This document shows positions 17,600 through 26,608 of a stretch of 64,000 bases of DNA, piece by piece. Every line of letters begins with the position of its first letter. The first letter of the stretch is position 1. A program made the translations under genes and the position numbers. The stretch is from Hyphomonadaceae bacterium (lineage in GTDB: Bacteria; Pseudomonadota; Alphaproteobacteria; Caulobacterales; Aquidulcibacteraceae): NCBI GenBank assembly GCA_019636095.1, contig JAHBYF010000005.1, forward strand, positions 124,001 through 188,000, given 5' to 3'. The notes beneath the pieces are model-generated. The model had not been told where the DNA came from, ran no database searches, and was given only the letters and a program-made list of their open reading frames with translations.

Positions 17600-18988
17600 T
17601 CACTCGAACAACACGCGCGGGTTCATGACGTTCGAAGGATCGATCGCGCGCTTTACGGCGCGCATCAGCGTCAACGATTCGCGATCCTTGAAGCGTGCGA
17701 GGTCGCCGCGGCGCGCGACTCCAATGCCGTGTTCGGCCGAGATCGAACCGCCAAGCGCGGTTGCTGTCTCGTAGACAAGTTGGGTCAGATCGGGACCGGG
17801 GAAGGCGGCGGGATCGGCGCCCTCGGGCTGCATCACGGTGTAGTGGAAGTTGCCGTCGCCCATGTGACCGAAGGCGACGATGCGCACGTCGGGGCAGCGT
17901 TTCTCCATTGCCGCGTTAGCGCGTGCGAGGAAGCTTGGCGTTGCCGAAACCGGCACGCTGATATCGTGGCTGACTTGTGCGCCTTCAGGCTTGTGGCCGG
18001 CCGAAATGCTTTCGCGCAAAGCCCAGAAAACCCGCGCCTGGCCTGCATTTTCCGCAATCAGCGCGGTTTCGGCTTCGCCCGCTTCAATGGCGGCCGTGAG
18101 CGCGGATTCAATTGCGTTCCGCAACCCATCGGCGTGAGCTGCTTCGAACTCCACCAGCACCGCAAGCGCGCCAGCGCCGCCCAACGGATCGCGCACGGCC
18201 GGGACGTTCTTGACGGTCACTTCGACGCTTAACCGGTTCATCACCTCGAAGGCGGAGACGGCGCCCGTCGCTGCCTTCATCCGGTGAAGGAGCGCGAGTG
18301 CGTGGTCGGCGGAGGGCACGGCGAGCAGGGCGACTTCGCGTGCAGCCGGCTGTGGGTAAAGTTTCAGACAGGCGGCGGTGACGATGCCGAGCGTACCCTC
18401 GGCGCCGATGAAGAGCTGTTTCAAATCGTAACCGGTGTTGTCCTTCCTCAGACCCTTGAGGCCAGAGAAGGTGCGACCGTCCGGCAGCACCGCTTCGATG
18501 CCGAGCACGAGGTCTCGCATCATCCCGTATCGCAACACGTGCACGCCCCCGGCATTGGTCGAGACGAGCCCGCCGATGGTCGCGCTATGTTCGGCGGCGA
18601 GTGAAAGCGGGAACAGGCGATTCGATTCGGCGGCAGCGTTCTGAACGTTGCTGAGCACGACGCCCGCTTCGGCAATGAGCGAGTCGTTTGCGGCATCAAT
18701 TTCGCGAATCCGGTTCATGCGCCGAAGCGAGATCAGCACCTCGCCATCAGGGATCTGGGCGCCGACAAGTCCGGTATTGCCGCCTTGCGGTGTGATCTTC
18801 GCACCTGCAGCGACGCAAAGTTTCACAATATCGGCCACTTCCTCGGTTGTGCCCGGATACGCCGCAAACGGCGTGCGCCCGCTATAGCGACCGCGCCACT
18901 CATTCAGGTGCGGCTTCAGCTGCTCAGCATCGCTGATGACGTTCTTGGCCCCGATACGGGCTGCAATGTGGGATGCGAGATCGGACAT
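17600..18988 (-). CDS. FAD-binding oxidoreductase, D-2-hydroxyacid dehydrogenase type
   Basis: A 462-residue flavoprotein of the GlcD/D-lactate/D-2-hydroxyglutarate dehydrogenase group. The FAD-binding PCMH domain (about 35-215) shows P-G-T-T-E-E-V, P-Q-G-G-N-T-G-L-V-G-A and L-F-P-L-S-L-A-A-E-H-S-A-T-I-G-G. The FAD-oxidase C-terminal domain follows, with G-H-M-G-D-G-N-F-H and E-H-G-I-G near the end. D-2-hydroxyglutarate is the likeliest substrate by overall pattern, but D-lactate is possible. ATG 18988 gives the standard N-terminus. It follows tsaC by 10 bases, so co-transcription is likely. Confidence 0.88.
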   Translation of the reverse strand: MSDLASHIAARIGAKNVISDAEQLKPHLNEWRGRYSGRTPFAAYPGTTEEVADIVKLCVAAGAKITPQGGNTGLVGAQIPDGEVLISLRRMNRIREIDAANDSLIAEAGVVLSNVQNAAAESNRLFPLSLAAEHSATIGGLVSTNAGGVHVLRYGMMRDLVLGIEAVLPDGRTFSGLKGLRKDNTGYDLKQLFIGAEGTLGIVTAACLKLYPQPAAREVALLAVPSADHALALLHRMKAATGAVSAFEVMNRLSVEVTVKNVPAVRDPLGGAGALAVLVEFEAAHADGLRNAIESALTAAIEAGEAETALIAENAGQARVFWALRESISAGHKPEGAQVSHDISVPVSATPSFLARANAAMEKRCPDVRIVAFGHMGDGNFHYTVMQPEGADPAAFPGPDLTQLVYETATALGGSISAEHGIGVARRGDLARFKDRESLTLMRAVKRAIDPSNVMNPRVLFE

Positions 18989-18998
18989 GAGTCCGAAC

Positions 18999-19913
18999 TT
19001 ATCGCGGTGCGGCGGCGCGGGCGAGGCGGTCGCGGATGGCTTCGGCCAGTCCGTCGCCTGGAATCGGGGCGATGGCGATTGTGTCAGCGCCGGCGGCGTC
19101 GAGCGCGCGCAGATGAGCGTAAAGATTGGCTGCGGCCTCGGTGAGATCGCCACTGACGGAAAGCGAGAGACCGCCGGGCGGCGCCGGCGCGCCGAACGCG
19201 AGATAGGCCGCGCCCTCCGGCGCCGCCGCTGCGTCGAGGATGATTCGCGCGCGCGGCGCGTAGTGGCTCTCCATCATGCCGGGGGCCGTAATGGCGCCTG
19301 AACTTGGCGTGGCAAGCGCGCCGGTGATGGCTTCGATGGCGTCCCTGCCGATGGCGCCCGGGCGAAGCAACGTGGCGCGGCCGTCCGCGTCGATGGCGAC
19401 AATGGTGGACTCAAGGCCGACGGCTGCGGGACCGCCGTCGAGGATGAGGTCCACCTGCCTTTCCAAGTCCGCGGCGGCGTGTGCGGCGGTGGTCGCGCTC
19501 ACATGACCGGAGCGATTAGCACTCGGCGCCACAACCGGTCCGTCGAACGCCGTGAGCAAATCGCGTGCGAGCGGGTGCGCGGGCGCGCGCAGTGCGATGG
19601 TGGCAAGTCCGGCGCATGCAAGCTCAGCCACCGGGCTGTCTTCGCGACGTGGGACGACGATGGTGAGCGGGCCGGGCCAGAACTTTTCGGCAAGCGCGCG
19701 TGCGACCGGATGCAGCGTGGCGTGCCGCTCCGCGTCAGCGATGCCAAGCACGTGGCTGATCAGCGGATTGAATTGGGGGCGGCCCTTGGCGGCGAAGATG
19801 CGGGCGACAGCGTGCGGATTGGCGGCGTCGGCGCCGACGCCGTAGACGGTCTCAGTCGGGAAGACGACCAAGCCGCCGGCCCGCAATATCTCCGCCGCTC
19901 GCGCCGCGCTCAT
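18999..19913 (-). CDS. tsaC: L-threonylcarbamoyladenylate synthase
   Basis: A 304-residue Sua5-type enzyme that makes threonylcarbamoyl-AMP for the t6A modification of ANN-decoding tRNAs. The YrdC domain (about 1-190) shows G-G-L-V-V-F-P-T-E-T-V-Y-G-V-G, K-x-R-P, P-G-P-L-T-I-V and S-A-N-x-S-G, and a Sua5 C-terminal domain follows with M-E-S-H-Y-A-P. The start ATG at 19913 overlaps the stop of the b561-YceI gene (ATGA). The upstream open frame to 20192 is antisense-like and rejected. Confidence 0.92.
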   Translation of the reverse strand: MSAARAAEILRAGGLVVFPTETVYGVGADAANPHAVARIFAAKGRPQFNPLISHVLGIADAERHATLHPVARALAEKFWPGPLTIVVPRREDSPVAELACAGLATIALRAPAHPLARDLLTAFDGPVVAPSANRSGHVSATTAAHAAADLERQVDLILDGGPAAVGLESTIVAIDADGRATLLRPGAIGRDAIEAITGALATPSSGAITAPGMMESHYAPRARIILDAAAAPEGAAYLAFGAPAPPGGLSLSVSGDLTEAAANLYAHLRALDAAGADTIAIAPIPGDGLAEAIRDRLARAAAPR

Positions 19914-21262
19914 GACGAGCGCGACGCCTGCACGCGGATGGTCACATCGACACTGTCTGAAATCATCTCCGATCCCTCGACATCCGTGCCGAGATCGAAA
20001 TCCGCGCGATTGATCGCGACTGCGCCTGTCATGACTGCATTGTCGCCGGTGATCGTGAGGTCGAAGGGCAGCGTGACGTTCCGCCTGTGGCCTTTGATGG
20101 TGAGTTCGCCGCGGGCTTCGTAGCCATCGCCGCGGTGGCGAAAGTCGGTGGCGCGGAAGGTTGCGGTGGGCTGTGCTTCGACATCGAACCACCCGGGTTC
20201 GCGCATGAAGGCATCGTGTGAGGCGACGCCGTCGCTGGCCGAGCCGGTCTCTATGGTCACGGCGACGGCGGAGGTGTCGAGGTCGTTCGGATCAAAGCGG
20301 ATGTCGGCGCGCCAGCGGGCGAAGCGGCCGTCGATGCGCGAGGCGTTGCCCGCGCCATCGTCCATAGAGAAAGCGAAGGCGATGGAGCTACGCGCGGCGT
20401 CCACACGCCAAACATTGGCCTGGGTAGTTGCAGCGGGCGGCGTCTCCGGTGTTTGCGTGGTCGTAGCTGGCGTTTCCGTTGTCGTGGCTGGCGTTTCGAC
20501 TACCTCGAATGACGATTGCGCCTGCGGCGAGGTCGCAGCTGGCCCGCCGCTGACGAGTGTGAGCGAGGCCGCGACAAGCGCCACCACGACCAATGACAGA
20601 CCTGCGCCCAGCACCGCCAGGCGTGCGAGATTTTTTGGCGCAGGCTCCTTCTCAAACGGCGCGCGCAAGCCTGGGACCATATGCGCGAGCACTTCGTCCT
20701 TGTCGAAGAAGTGGTGCTTCAGCGCCGCGAGCACGTGAAGCGCGGCAAGACCAAGCGCGGCGTAGGCGAGGAGCGCATGTGTGCGGAGCGCGGCGCCGGC
20801 CGTGGCTTCGCGAACGCCGAGATCGGCTTGGTTCAGACCAAAGATCGCCGGCACCTGGAAGAGGCCGAACCAATGCGTCGCCACCGGCAGCGGCGCCTCG
20901 TCATGGACGGACCATCCCGTCGAGACGTAGAGCCAACCCGAAAGCGGCATGCCGATCATCAGCGCGTAGAACGCCCAGTGCGTCGCCTTCGCCACGAAGC
21001 GCTCCCAGGCCGGCATGTGCTCAGGCATGGGGGGTGGCGGATTCAGTAGCCGCCATGCGAGGCGTACCAAGCTCAGCGCCAGAACCGTCAGGCCGATGGA
21101 CTTATGCAGCTGATAGGCGCGGAAGATGTTTGCGCTGACGTCGCCGTGTTCAGCGCTCTCGTGCATCCAGAGGCCCATCGGGATCATGAACAGGATCGCC
21201 GCCGCGATCGCCCAGTGAAGGACAATCGCGACCGCGGCGTAACGCTGAGCTCTGGCCGCCAC
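19910..21262 (-). CDS. Cytochrome b561-YceI fusion protein
   Basis: A 450-residue two-part protein. Residues about 8-200 are a cytochrome b561/CybB-type domain with four membrane helices and candidate heme histidines (L-H-W near the start, Q-L-H-K, T-H-W and later A-L-H). A further hydrophobic segment at about 220-243 and a Thr/Pro-rich linker lead to a YceI domain (about 285-446) that should lie in the periplasm, where YceI proteins bind long isoprenoid or lipid molecules. The start is GTG at 21262, one base after the preceding yceI stop. A quinone-linked redox role for a lipid-bound substrate is an inference. Confidence 0.88.
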   Translation of the reverse strand: MAARAQRYAAVAIVLHWAIAAAILFMIPMGLWMHESAEHGDVSANIFRAYQLHKSIGLTVLALSLVRLAWRLLNPPPPMPEHMPAWERFVAKATHWAFYALMIGMPLSGWLYVSTGWSVHDEAPLPVATHWFGLFQVPAIFGLNQADLGVREATAGAALRTHALLAYAALGLAALHVLAALKHHFFDKDEVLAHMVPGLRAPFEKEPAPKNLARLAVLGAGLSLVVVALVAASLTLVSGGPAATSPQAQSSFEVVETPATTTETPATTTQTPETPPAATTQANVWRVDAARSSIAFAFSMDDGAGNASRIDGRFARWRADIRFDPNDLDTSAVAVTIETGSASDGVASHDAFMREPGWFDVEAQPTATFRATDFRHRGDGYEARGELTIKGHRRNVTLPFDLTITGDNAVMTGAVAINRADFDLGTDVEGSEMISDSVDVTIRVQASRSS

Positions 21263-21263
21263 C

Positions 21264-21959
21264 CTAGTTCACCGGCTCGCGCGTGGTGTTGCCGGGGACC
21301 GGCGCGGTTTCAATTGGCCGGGTGAACTCAGCTTCGATGACGAGTTCCACGTCGTCGCTGACACCATCGTTGCCCGCGTGGGGCATGAGTTCGTTGATGC
21401 CGTATTGCGAGCGCTGCAACGTGCCATGTGCGGAAAAGCCGATGGACGAAATCTGCATGCCCAGCGGGTGAGGGCTGTGGCTGCCGTCATAGGTCACATC
21501 GAGCGTGATCGGATGGGTCTGGCCGCGGAGCGTCAGGTCGCCGGTGACGCGCGCGGTGTTTGGACCGGTTTGCTCAACGGCGGTTGAGGTAAAGCTGGCC
21601 GTAGCGAAACTGGCGCTATCGAGCCAGGACGAGTTCTGCAGCTCAGCATCGAAGTTGCGCTGGCCCGTGTACGGCGTGTCGAGCGAGGTGACATCGACTG
21701 TTGCTTGGACGGTCGATTGCGCCGGCTGCTCGGCATTGAAGTTCAGCGTGCCGGAGATCTTGTTGAAACGCAGCGTGTAGTGCGCCAGCCCAAAGTGTTG
21801 AGCGCGGACGGTCACGGTGGTGTGGTTCGGGTCGAGTGTGTATTCGCCCGTCGGGGCGTTGACCTGAACGGGGGGCGCCTCGCTCGTCGCAGGGGGTTGG
21901 GCGGGTTGGTTACAGGCGGCCAAGGCCACAGCGACTGCGGCGGCGAATATCATTCTCAT
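21264..21959 (-). CDS. YceI-family lipoprotein
   Basis: A 231-residue protein with a lipoprotein signal (lipobox L-A-A-C at about 12-15) and a Pro/Ala linker. The YceI lipocalin-like domain includes G-E-Y-T-L-D-P-N-H-T, then F-G-L-A-H-Y-T-L-R-F-N-K and a closing D-D-V-E-L-V-I-E-A-E-F. GGGAGAA precedes the ATG. It is separated by one base from the b561-YceI fusion gene, so the two YceI domains are probably made together. Confidence 0.92.
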   Translation of the reverse strand: MRMIFAAAVAVALAACNQPAQPPATSEAPPVQVNAPTGEYTLDPNHTTVTVRAQHFGLAHYTLRFNKISGTLNFNAEQPAQSTVQATVDVTSLDTPYTGQRNFDAELQNSSWLDSASFATASFTSTAVEQTGPNTARVTGDLTLRGQTHPITLDVTYDGSHSPHPLGMQISSIGFSAHGTLQRSQYGINELMPHAGNDGVSDDVELVIEAEFTRPIETAPVPGNTTREPVN

Positions 21960-22050
21960 TCAGGGTTCTCCCACGCTGGTCGCAGTCTATTTAGCGCCGC
22001 CATCGGCGGCGGCTACCGGGCACATTGAGATAACCGCGCAACAGAGGCGC

Positions 22051-22695
22051 TTAGGAGCGAACGAACTCGGCTTCGATGACGATTTGAACGTCTTTGCCTG
22101 TGAATGCGCGCCAATCATTTACGCCCCACTCCGTGCGGTCGATCGTGCCCAGCGCGGAGAAGCCCAACACCATGTTGCCACCGCGAAGAATGTCGCGGCC
22201 CGAGCCTTCAAACGTGGCGTCGAGCGTCGCAGGATGGGTTTGTCCGTTCAAGGCGAGGTCGCCGGTGATGCGCGCCGTGTTCTGGCCCGTGCGTTCTATA
22301 GTGGTTGCAGTGAACGTGATCGGCCCGCCCCCGAGCGCGCGGCCAATGGATTGATCGAAGCTCCGTTCGCCTTGGTTGTTGAGAATGCCGGTGTTGACGC
22401 TGGTCGCGTCGACGCTGGCGTTGAACTGCGATTGGGTTGGATCTTCAGGATTGAGCGTTAGCGTCGCAGCTTTGGTGTCGAAACGCGCCGTGAACCAGGC
22501 GAGGCCGCCGTGCTGGATGCGGAAGAGGACGCTCGCGTGGCGCGGATCAAGCTGATACGTGCCCGCAGGCAGGTCGACGGCGATGGGATAGTCAGCGGCA
22601 GGTGGGTCCGCGGGCGGGTCCGATTGCGCAGATGCGCCGGTCGCGCCGAGAAGCGCTGTGGCGGCAAGGGCTAGTATGAGGGCTGACCAACGCAT
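22051..22695 (-). CDS. YceI-family periplasmic protein
   Basis: A 214-residue protein with a cleavable signal (about 1-24, ending A-S-A-Q) and a YceI domain: G-T-Y-Q-L-D-P-R-H-A-S-V, G-G-L-A-W-F-T-A-R-F-D and I-V-I-E-A-E-F at the end. A good GGAGGT ribosome site precedes ATG 22695. It lies 91 bases upstream of the YceI lipoprotein gene, giving three YceI domains in a row. It diverges from the acyl-CoA dehydrogenase gene. Confidence 0.92.
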   Translation of the reverse strand: MRWSALILALAATALLGATGASAQSDPPADPPAADYPIAVDLPAGTYQLDPRHASVLFRIQHGGLAWFTARFDTKAATLTLNPEDPTQSQFNASVDATSVNTGILNNQGERSFDQSIGRALGGGPITFTATTIERTGQNTARITGDLALNGQTHPATLDATFEGSGRDILRGGNMVLGFSALGTIDRTEWGVNDWRAFTGKDVQIVIEAEFVRS

Positions 22696-22798
22696 TCGCG
22701 ACCTCCTGGTTCGAACCTCGAATGTAGTTCCGCTTGCGGCGACAAGAAGGCTCGCGCCGCCGTGTCGAGTGGTTATGCTGGCAAGCGGAGGTCTTTGC

Positions 22799-24424
22799 AT
22801 GCCCTACGCCGCGCCCATCGCCGACATGCGCTTCGCTCTTGAAGCGTGCGCCGACTTTTGGTCGTTGCGGCAGCGCTTTCCAGACTTGGATGAGGACACG
22901 CTTGCGGCGATCCTCGAAGGCGCAGGCGCACTGGCCGGAGAAACTCTAGCGCCGCTCAATCGCAGTGGTGATCAAGCCGGCGTTACTCTGAAAGAGGGTG
23001 TGGTAACTGCCGCTCCCGGTTTTCAGGAGGCTTACAACGCGTTCAAGGACGGCGGTTGGCAAGCGCTTGCGGCTGATCCGGCCTATGGCGGGCAGGGTCT
23101 GCCGCGTTCGCTTGCGCTTGCCGTGATGGAGACCTTCCACAGCGCCAACATGAGCTTTGCGCTGTTGCCGATGCTGACATTGGGCGCGATCGAAGCGATC
23201 GAGCAGCATGGTGCGACCGATCAAAAGGCGCTTTATCTCGAAAAGCTCGTCTCCGGTGAATGGTCCGGCACGATGAACCTCACCGAGCCGCAGGCGGGTT
23301 CTGATCTCGGTGCGTTGACCACCAAAGCCGTGCCGCAAGCCGATGGCTCGTACGCCATCACTGGCCAGAAGATTTTCATCACCTGGGGCGAGCACGATCT
23401 CGCGCCCAACATTATCCACCTCGTGCTCGCGCGCATCGAAGGCGCACCCGCCGGTTCGAAGGGCATTTCGATGTTCATCGTGCCAAAGTTTCGCGATTCG
23501 GACGGTTCGCGTAACGCGGTGCGCTGCATCGGCGTTGAAGAGAAGATGGGCATTCACGCTTCGCCCACCTGCACGCTCGCCTATGAAGGCGCGACGGGTT
23601 GGCTAATCGGCGAAGAGAACCGCGGACTCGCGGCTATGTTCACGATGATGAACGCCGCACGCCTAAATGTCGGCATGGAAGGCGTCGGCGTTGCAGAGGC
23701 GGCATATCAGAAGGCGCTGGCCTACGCGAAGGAGCGCAAGCAGGGCGGCGCACTTATTATCGAGCACCCGGACGTGCGCCGCATGCTGATGACGATGAGA
23801 GCCAAGATCCAGGCGGCGCGCGCGATCTGCTACGCCACTGCCGTCGCCGCCGATCGCGGCGACAAAGCCCGCGAAGATTTGCTGACCCCGCTGGCGAAAG
23901 CTTGCGGCACGGATGTCGGCGTCGAGGTCACCAGCCTTGGTGTGCAAGTGCACGGCGGCATGGGTTTTGTCGAAGAGGGCGGGGCGGCGCAATTCTATCG
24001 CGACGCCCGCATCGCGCCGATCTACGAAGGCACGAATGGCATCCAGGCCATCGATCTCTACGGCCGAAAACTGCTCGGCGACCGCGGCGAAGCCATGGGC
24101 GTGCTGATCGCCGAAGCGCGGCAAACCGCCGGCTCGCATCATCCGAAATTCGCAGCCGCCGTCGATGCGCTCGAAGAAGCGACCGCCTACATGCTGAGCG
24201 CCGCACGCGAAGACGCGCTCGCCGGCGCCTACGCCTACCTGCAACTCGCGGGTGATGTAGTCGGCGCCATGCTCCTGATCCAGGGCGGCGCGCGAGATTC
24301 CACCGCTGAGCAGGCGGCCGTGCTTCGCTTCTACGCCCGCACTATCCTAGCCCGCGCGCCTTCGCGCATGGCGGAGATCAAGCTCGGCGCCGCGGCGCTG
24401 ACGTCTGAAGACTTCGCTGGCTGA
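22799..24424 (+). CDS. Acyl-CoA dehydrogenase family protein
   Basis: A 541-residue flavoenzyme of the longer acyl-CoA dehydrogenase type with N- and C-terminal extensions (DmdC-like group). Visible are W-S-G-T-M-N-L-T-E-P-Q-A-G-S-D-L-G, then A-I-T-G-Q-K-I-F-I-T-W-G, and the catalytic-base segment Y-E410-G-T-N-G-I-Q-A-I-D-L. It would oxidise an acyl-CoA to the 2,3-enoyl-CoA and pass electrons to ETF. The start has GGAGG upstream. Substrate chain length cannot be judged; no dmd genes are nearby. Confidence 0.88.
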   Translation: MPYAAPIADMRFALEACADFWSLRQRFPDLDEDTLAAILEGAGALAGETLAPLNRSGDQAGVTLKEGVVTAAPGFQEAYNAFKDGGWQALAADPAYGGQGLPRSLALAVMETFHSANMSFALLPMLTLGAIEAIEQHGATDQKALYLEKLVSGEWSGTMNLTEPQAGSDLGALTTKAVPQADGSYAITGQKIFITWGEHDLAPNIIHLVLARIEGAPAGSKGISMFIVPKFRDSDGSRNAVRCIGVEEKMGIHASPTCTLAYEGATGWLIGEENRGLAAMFTMMNAARLNVGMEGVGVAEAAYQKALAYAKERKQGGALIIEHPDVRRMLMTMRAKIQAARAICYATAVAADRGDKAREDLLTPLAKACGTDVGVEVTSLGVQVHGGMGFVEEGGAAQFYRDARIAPIYEGTNGIQAIDLYGRKLLGDRGEAMGVLIAEARQTAGSHHPKFAAAVDALEEATAYMLSAAREDALAGAYAYLQLAGDVVGAMLLIQGGARDSTAEQAAVLRFYARTILARAPSRMAEIKLGAAALTSEDFAG

Positions 24425-24547
24425 GGCCAAGGGCTACCAATGGCGCCACCGTCTCGAAGATCTCTCCGAAGCATACAGACCGCCAGGTTCAGGATCGCGG
24501 ACGTCCTTCACACGGGACCCGCGTCAGCCGTGGTCGTTCATCCACCT

Positions 24548-26107
24548 TCAGAAGCCGCAGTGCGCAAGCGCCGCCGCAAGCTTCGCGCGCACGACAAGGT
24601 TGCTGAATGGAAAGGCCTCGAAAAATGTCGCAGAGGTCATGCCGGGGCGGCGACTGCGCACATTGTCGGACCAGAAGCGCGCTCGCTCCTCGTTGCCATC
24701 GATGCTGTGCACGGCCGCGGCGATAGCTGCGATCAAGGCGTGCGCGCCGGGTGCGCGCGCAGCTTCATCGCCAAGACGCGCGGCAGCAGATGTATCGCCA
24801 TTTGCCAACGCCGCAAACGCACGCACGCCAATCATGCCATAGCGAAACGGATCCAAGGGGCTGAGTGAGAGTGCGAGTTTGGCGTCTTCGGCTACGTCAG
24901 CGCCGTTGCCTGCGATCGCGTTCGCCCACGCGCGCGCATAGACACCTTGTGCGTAGTTTGGACTGAGTGACACCGAACGGTCGAGCCAAGCGACGCCACC
25001 CAGAATGTCATTTTCGACCCAATACACGCGCCCCATCGAAAAATTGGCAAACGGATCGACTGGATCGAGTTCGACGCTACGCTCGGCGTACCTGCGAGCG
25101 TTCAGAACGTCAGCGTCGCGATTGTCGCCATATCGCTGGAAAGCGTTTTGAAAGTGCGCGCTCGACAAAGCTGCATGCGCGCGCGCAAACCTGGGGTCGA
25201 GTGTCACCGCCTTCTCGAACAAGCCGAGGGCGCGGGCGTTGTCAGCGCCGCTGAATCGATAGAGGTGCTGAAGCCCCAAATGGTAGGCGGACCACGCGTC
25301 GAGCCGATCCGGCGAAATCAGACGCGCGGCGTCGGCCTCGTGGCGGGGGATGTGAAGCTCAAGGGCGGCGACGATCGCCGCGATGATCCGCTCTCGGGTG
25401 TCGTGGATGTCCTCCAGAAGCGTAGTGAAGCGATCTCCCCAGACCACGCTGGCGTCGCTGGCGTCGGCAAGCTCGACCGCGATGGTGGTGCGCTTCCCAG
25501 TGATTTCGATTGCGCCGGTCAGGCAGTAGCGAACATTGAGCGCCGCGCCGATCTCACGCGTGTCCTGATGCGGCGGGCGGAAGCGGAAAGTCGACCCGCG
25601 AGCGATGACAAAAAGCCAGCGCAAGCGAGCCAGCACGGCGATGATCTCATCCGGTAGTGCATCAGCGACACTTGCCGCGTCACCGGCGACGCCGACGAGG
25701 CGGAAGGGCAACACTGCAATGGATGGTCGTGGTCGCGCGGGTTGCGGCGGTGGCGAATCCAGCTCCGCTGTCACGCTTACTGATGGGCTGAGATCCTGCG
25801 CCAAGCGCGCTTCGCCGACGAAGCGAAAGCCGCGGCCGTGAAGCGTGCGAATGTAGCGCTGGGCCTTGCCATCATCTCCGAGCGCGGCGCGGAGCGCCTT
25901 GATCCGGCTCGAAAGCGCTGAATCCGAAACGATCCGGCCGTCCCAGACCTTTTCGATGATCTCGTCTCGGGAGACCAAACGATCTTGATTTTCCACCAAC
26001 AGCAGAAGGAGCGCGAACACCTGCGGCTCAAGCGCGATGGCCGCACCGTTTCCGCGCAATTCGACCTTCTGCGCGTCCAATTCGAAGTCGTCGAAGGCGT
26101 AAATCAT
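24548..26107 (-). CDS. Winged-helix regulator with TPR domain, CadC/HilA-like
   Basis: A 519-residue soluble protein. Residues 1-98 form an OmpR/CadC-type DNA-binding winged helix (F-E-L-D, then [21 protein letters not shown], then [12 protein letters not shown] and G-R-G-F-R-F-V). A Pro-rich linker, a FlgO/adenylate-cyclase-linker-like alpha/beta domain (about 125-255) and TPR-like helical repeats (about 275-480) follow. There is no receiver domain and no membrane segment. It diverges from the tautomerase gene, with about 160 bases between the starts, making that gene a likely target. Confidence 0.85.
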   Translation of the reverse strand: MIYAFDDFELDAQKVELRGNGAAIALEPQVFALLLLLVENQDRLVSRDEIIEKVWDGRIVSDSALSSRIKALRAALGDDGKAQRYIRTLHGRGFRFVGEARLAQDLSPSVSVTAELDSPPPQPARPRPSIAVLPFRLVGVAGDAASVADALPDEIIAVLARLRWLFVIARGSTFRFRPPHQDTREIGAALNVRYCLTGAIEITGKRTTIAVELADASDASVVWGDRFTTLLEDIHDTRERIIAAIVAALELHIPRHEADAARLISPDRLDAWSAYHLGLQHLYRFSGADNARALGLFEKAVTLDPRFARAHAALSSAHFQNAFQRYGDNRDADVLNARRYAERSVELDPVDPFANFSMGRVYWVENDILGGVAWLDRSVSLSPNYAQGVYARAWANAIAGNGADVAEDAKLALSLSPLDPFRYGMIGVRAFAALANGDTSAAARLGDEAARAPGAHALIAAIAAAVHSIDGNEERARFWSDNVRSRRPGMTSATFFEAFPFSNLVVRAKLAAALAHCGF

Positions 26108-26267
26108 CGGTCGCCCCGACTATGGGGGGCCGTCCCACAAGTTTCCACCTCCCATTCGAATCCACGAAACCTTCACGTGGTCTCCAAGCTTGGCGGCGAG
26201 GGGCGGCGTATCAGCGAGGGGTCGGCGGCGCTGGGCCGCCACAGCAATCTTAGATGGAGAATATCCA

Positions 26268-26492
26268 ATGCCGCTCGTTACCATCGATCTGATCGAAGAC
26301 GTCTTCACGCCCGACCAAAAGGCCGAAATGATCCAGAAGGTCACTGACGCCATGATCGCCGTCGAGGGCGAGGCCATGCGCCAAGTGACCTGGGTTCGGA
26401 TCAATCAATTCGAAGGCGGTGACTGGGCCATCGGCGGCAAACGCCTTGCCGCAAAGGACGTCCACGCGCTCGCCTCGGGTAAAGCCGCCTGA
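26268..26492 (+). CDS. 4-oxalocrotonate tautomerase family protein
   Basis: A 74-residue protein starting M-P-L-V-T-I-D-L, so removal of Met would expose the catalytic Pro1 of tautomerases. Length and the pattern [15 protein letters not shown] fit the 4-OT family. Its natural substrate is unknown. It is divergent from the winged-helix/TPR regulator and about 116 bases ahead of an MBL hydrolase gene. Confidence 0.85.
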   Translation: MPLVTIDLIEDVFTPDQKAEMIQKVTDAMIAVEGEAMRQVTWVRINQFEGGDWAIGGKRLAAKDVHALASGKAA

Positions 26493-26608
26493 CGGGAGTG
26501 TATGTGAAGTCTGGGCCGATCTCTTCTGTCTGACTGAGGAGATCGGCGACAGTCCGGCTTCCGCGGCGTGCGCTAGCCGCCGCCGCGGCGCCGGGCTAAC
26601 CTTAGCCC

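Noticed and set aside
19914..20192. N-terminal extension of tsaC
   Set aside because: Lies within the YceI domain of the b561 fusion in another frame; TsaC homology begins just after ATG 19913.
24440..24868. 142-residue plus-strand frame after the acyl-CoA dehydrogenase
   Set aside because: Mostly antisense to the C-terminal TPR part of the regulator gene; no recognisable domain.
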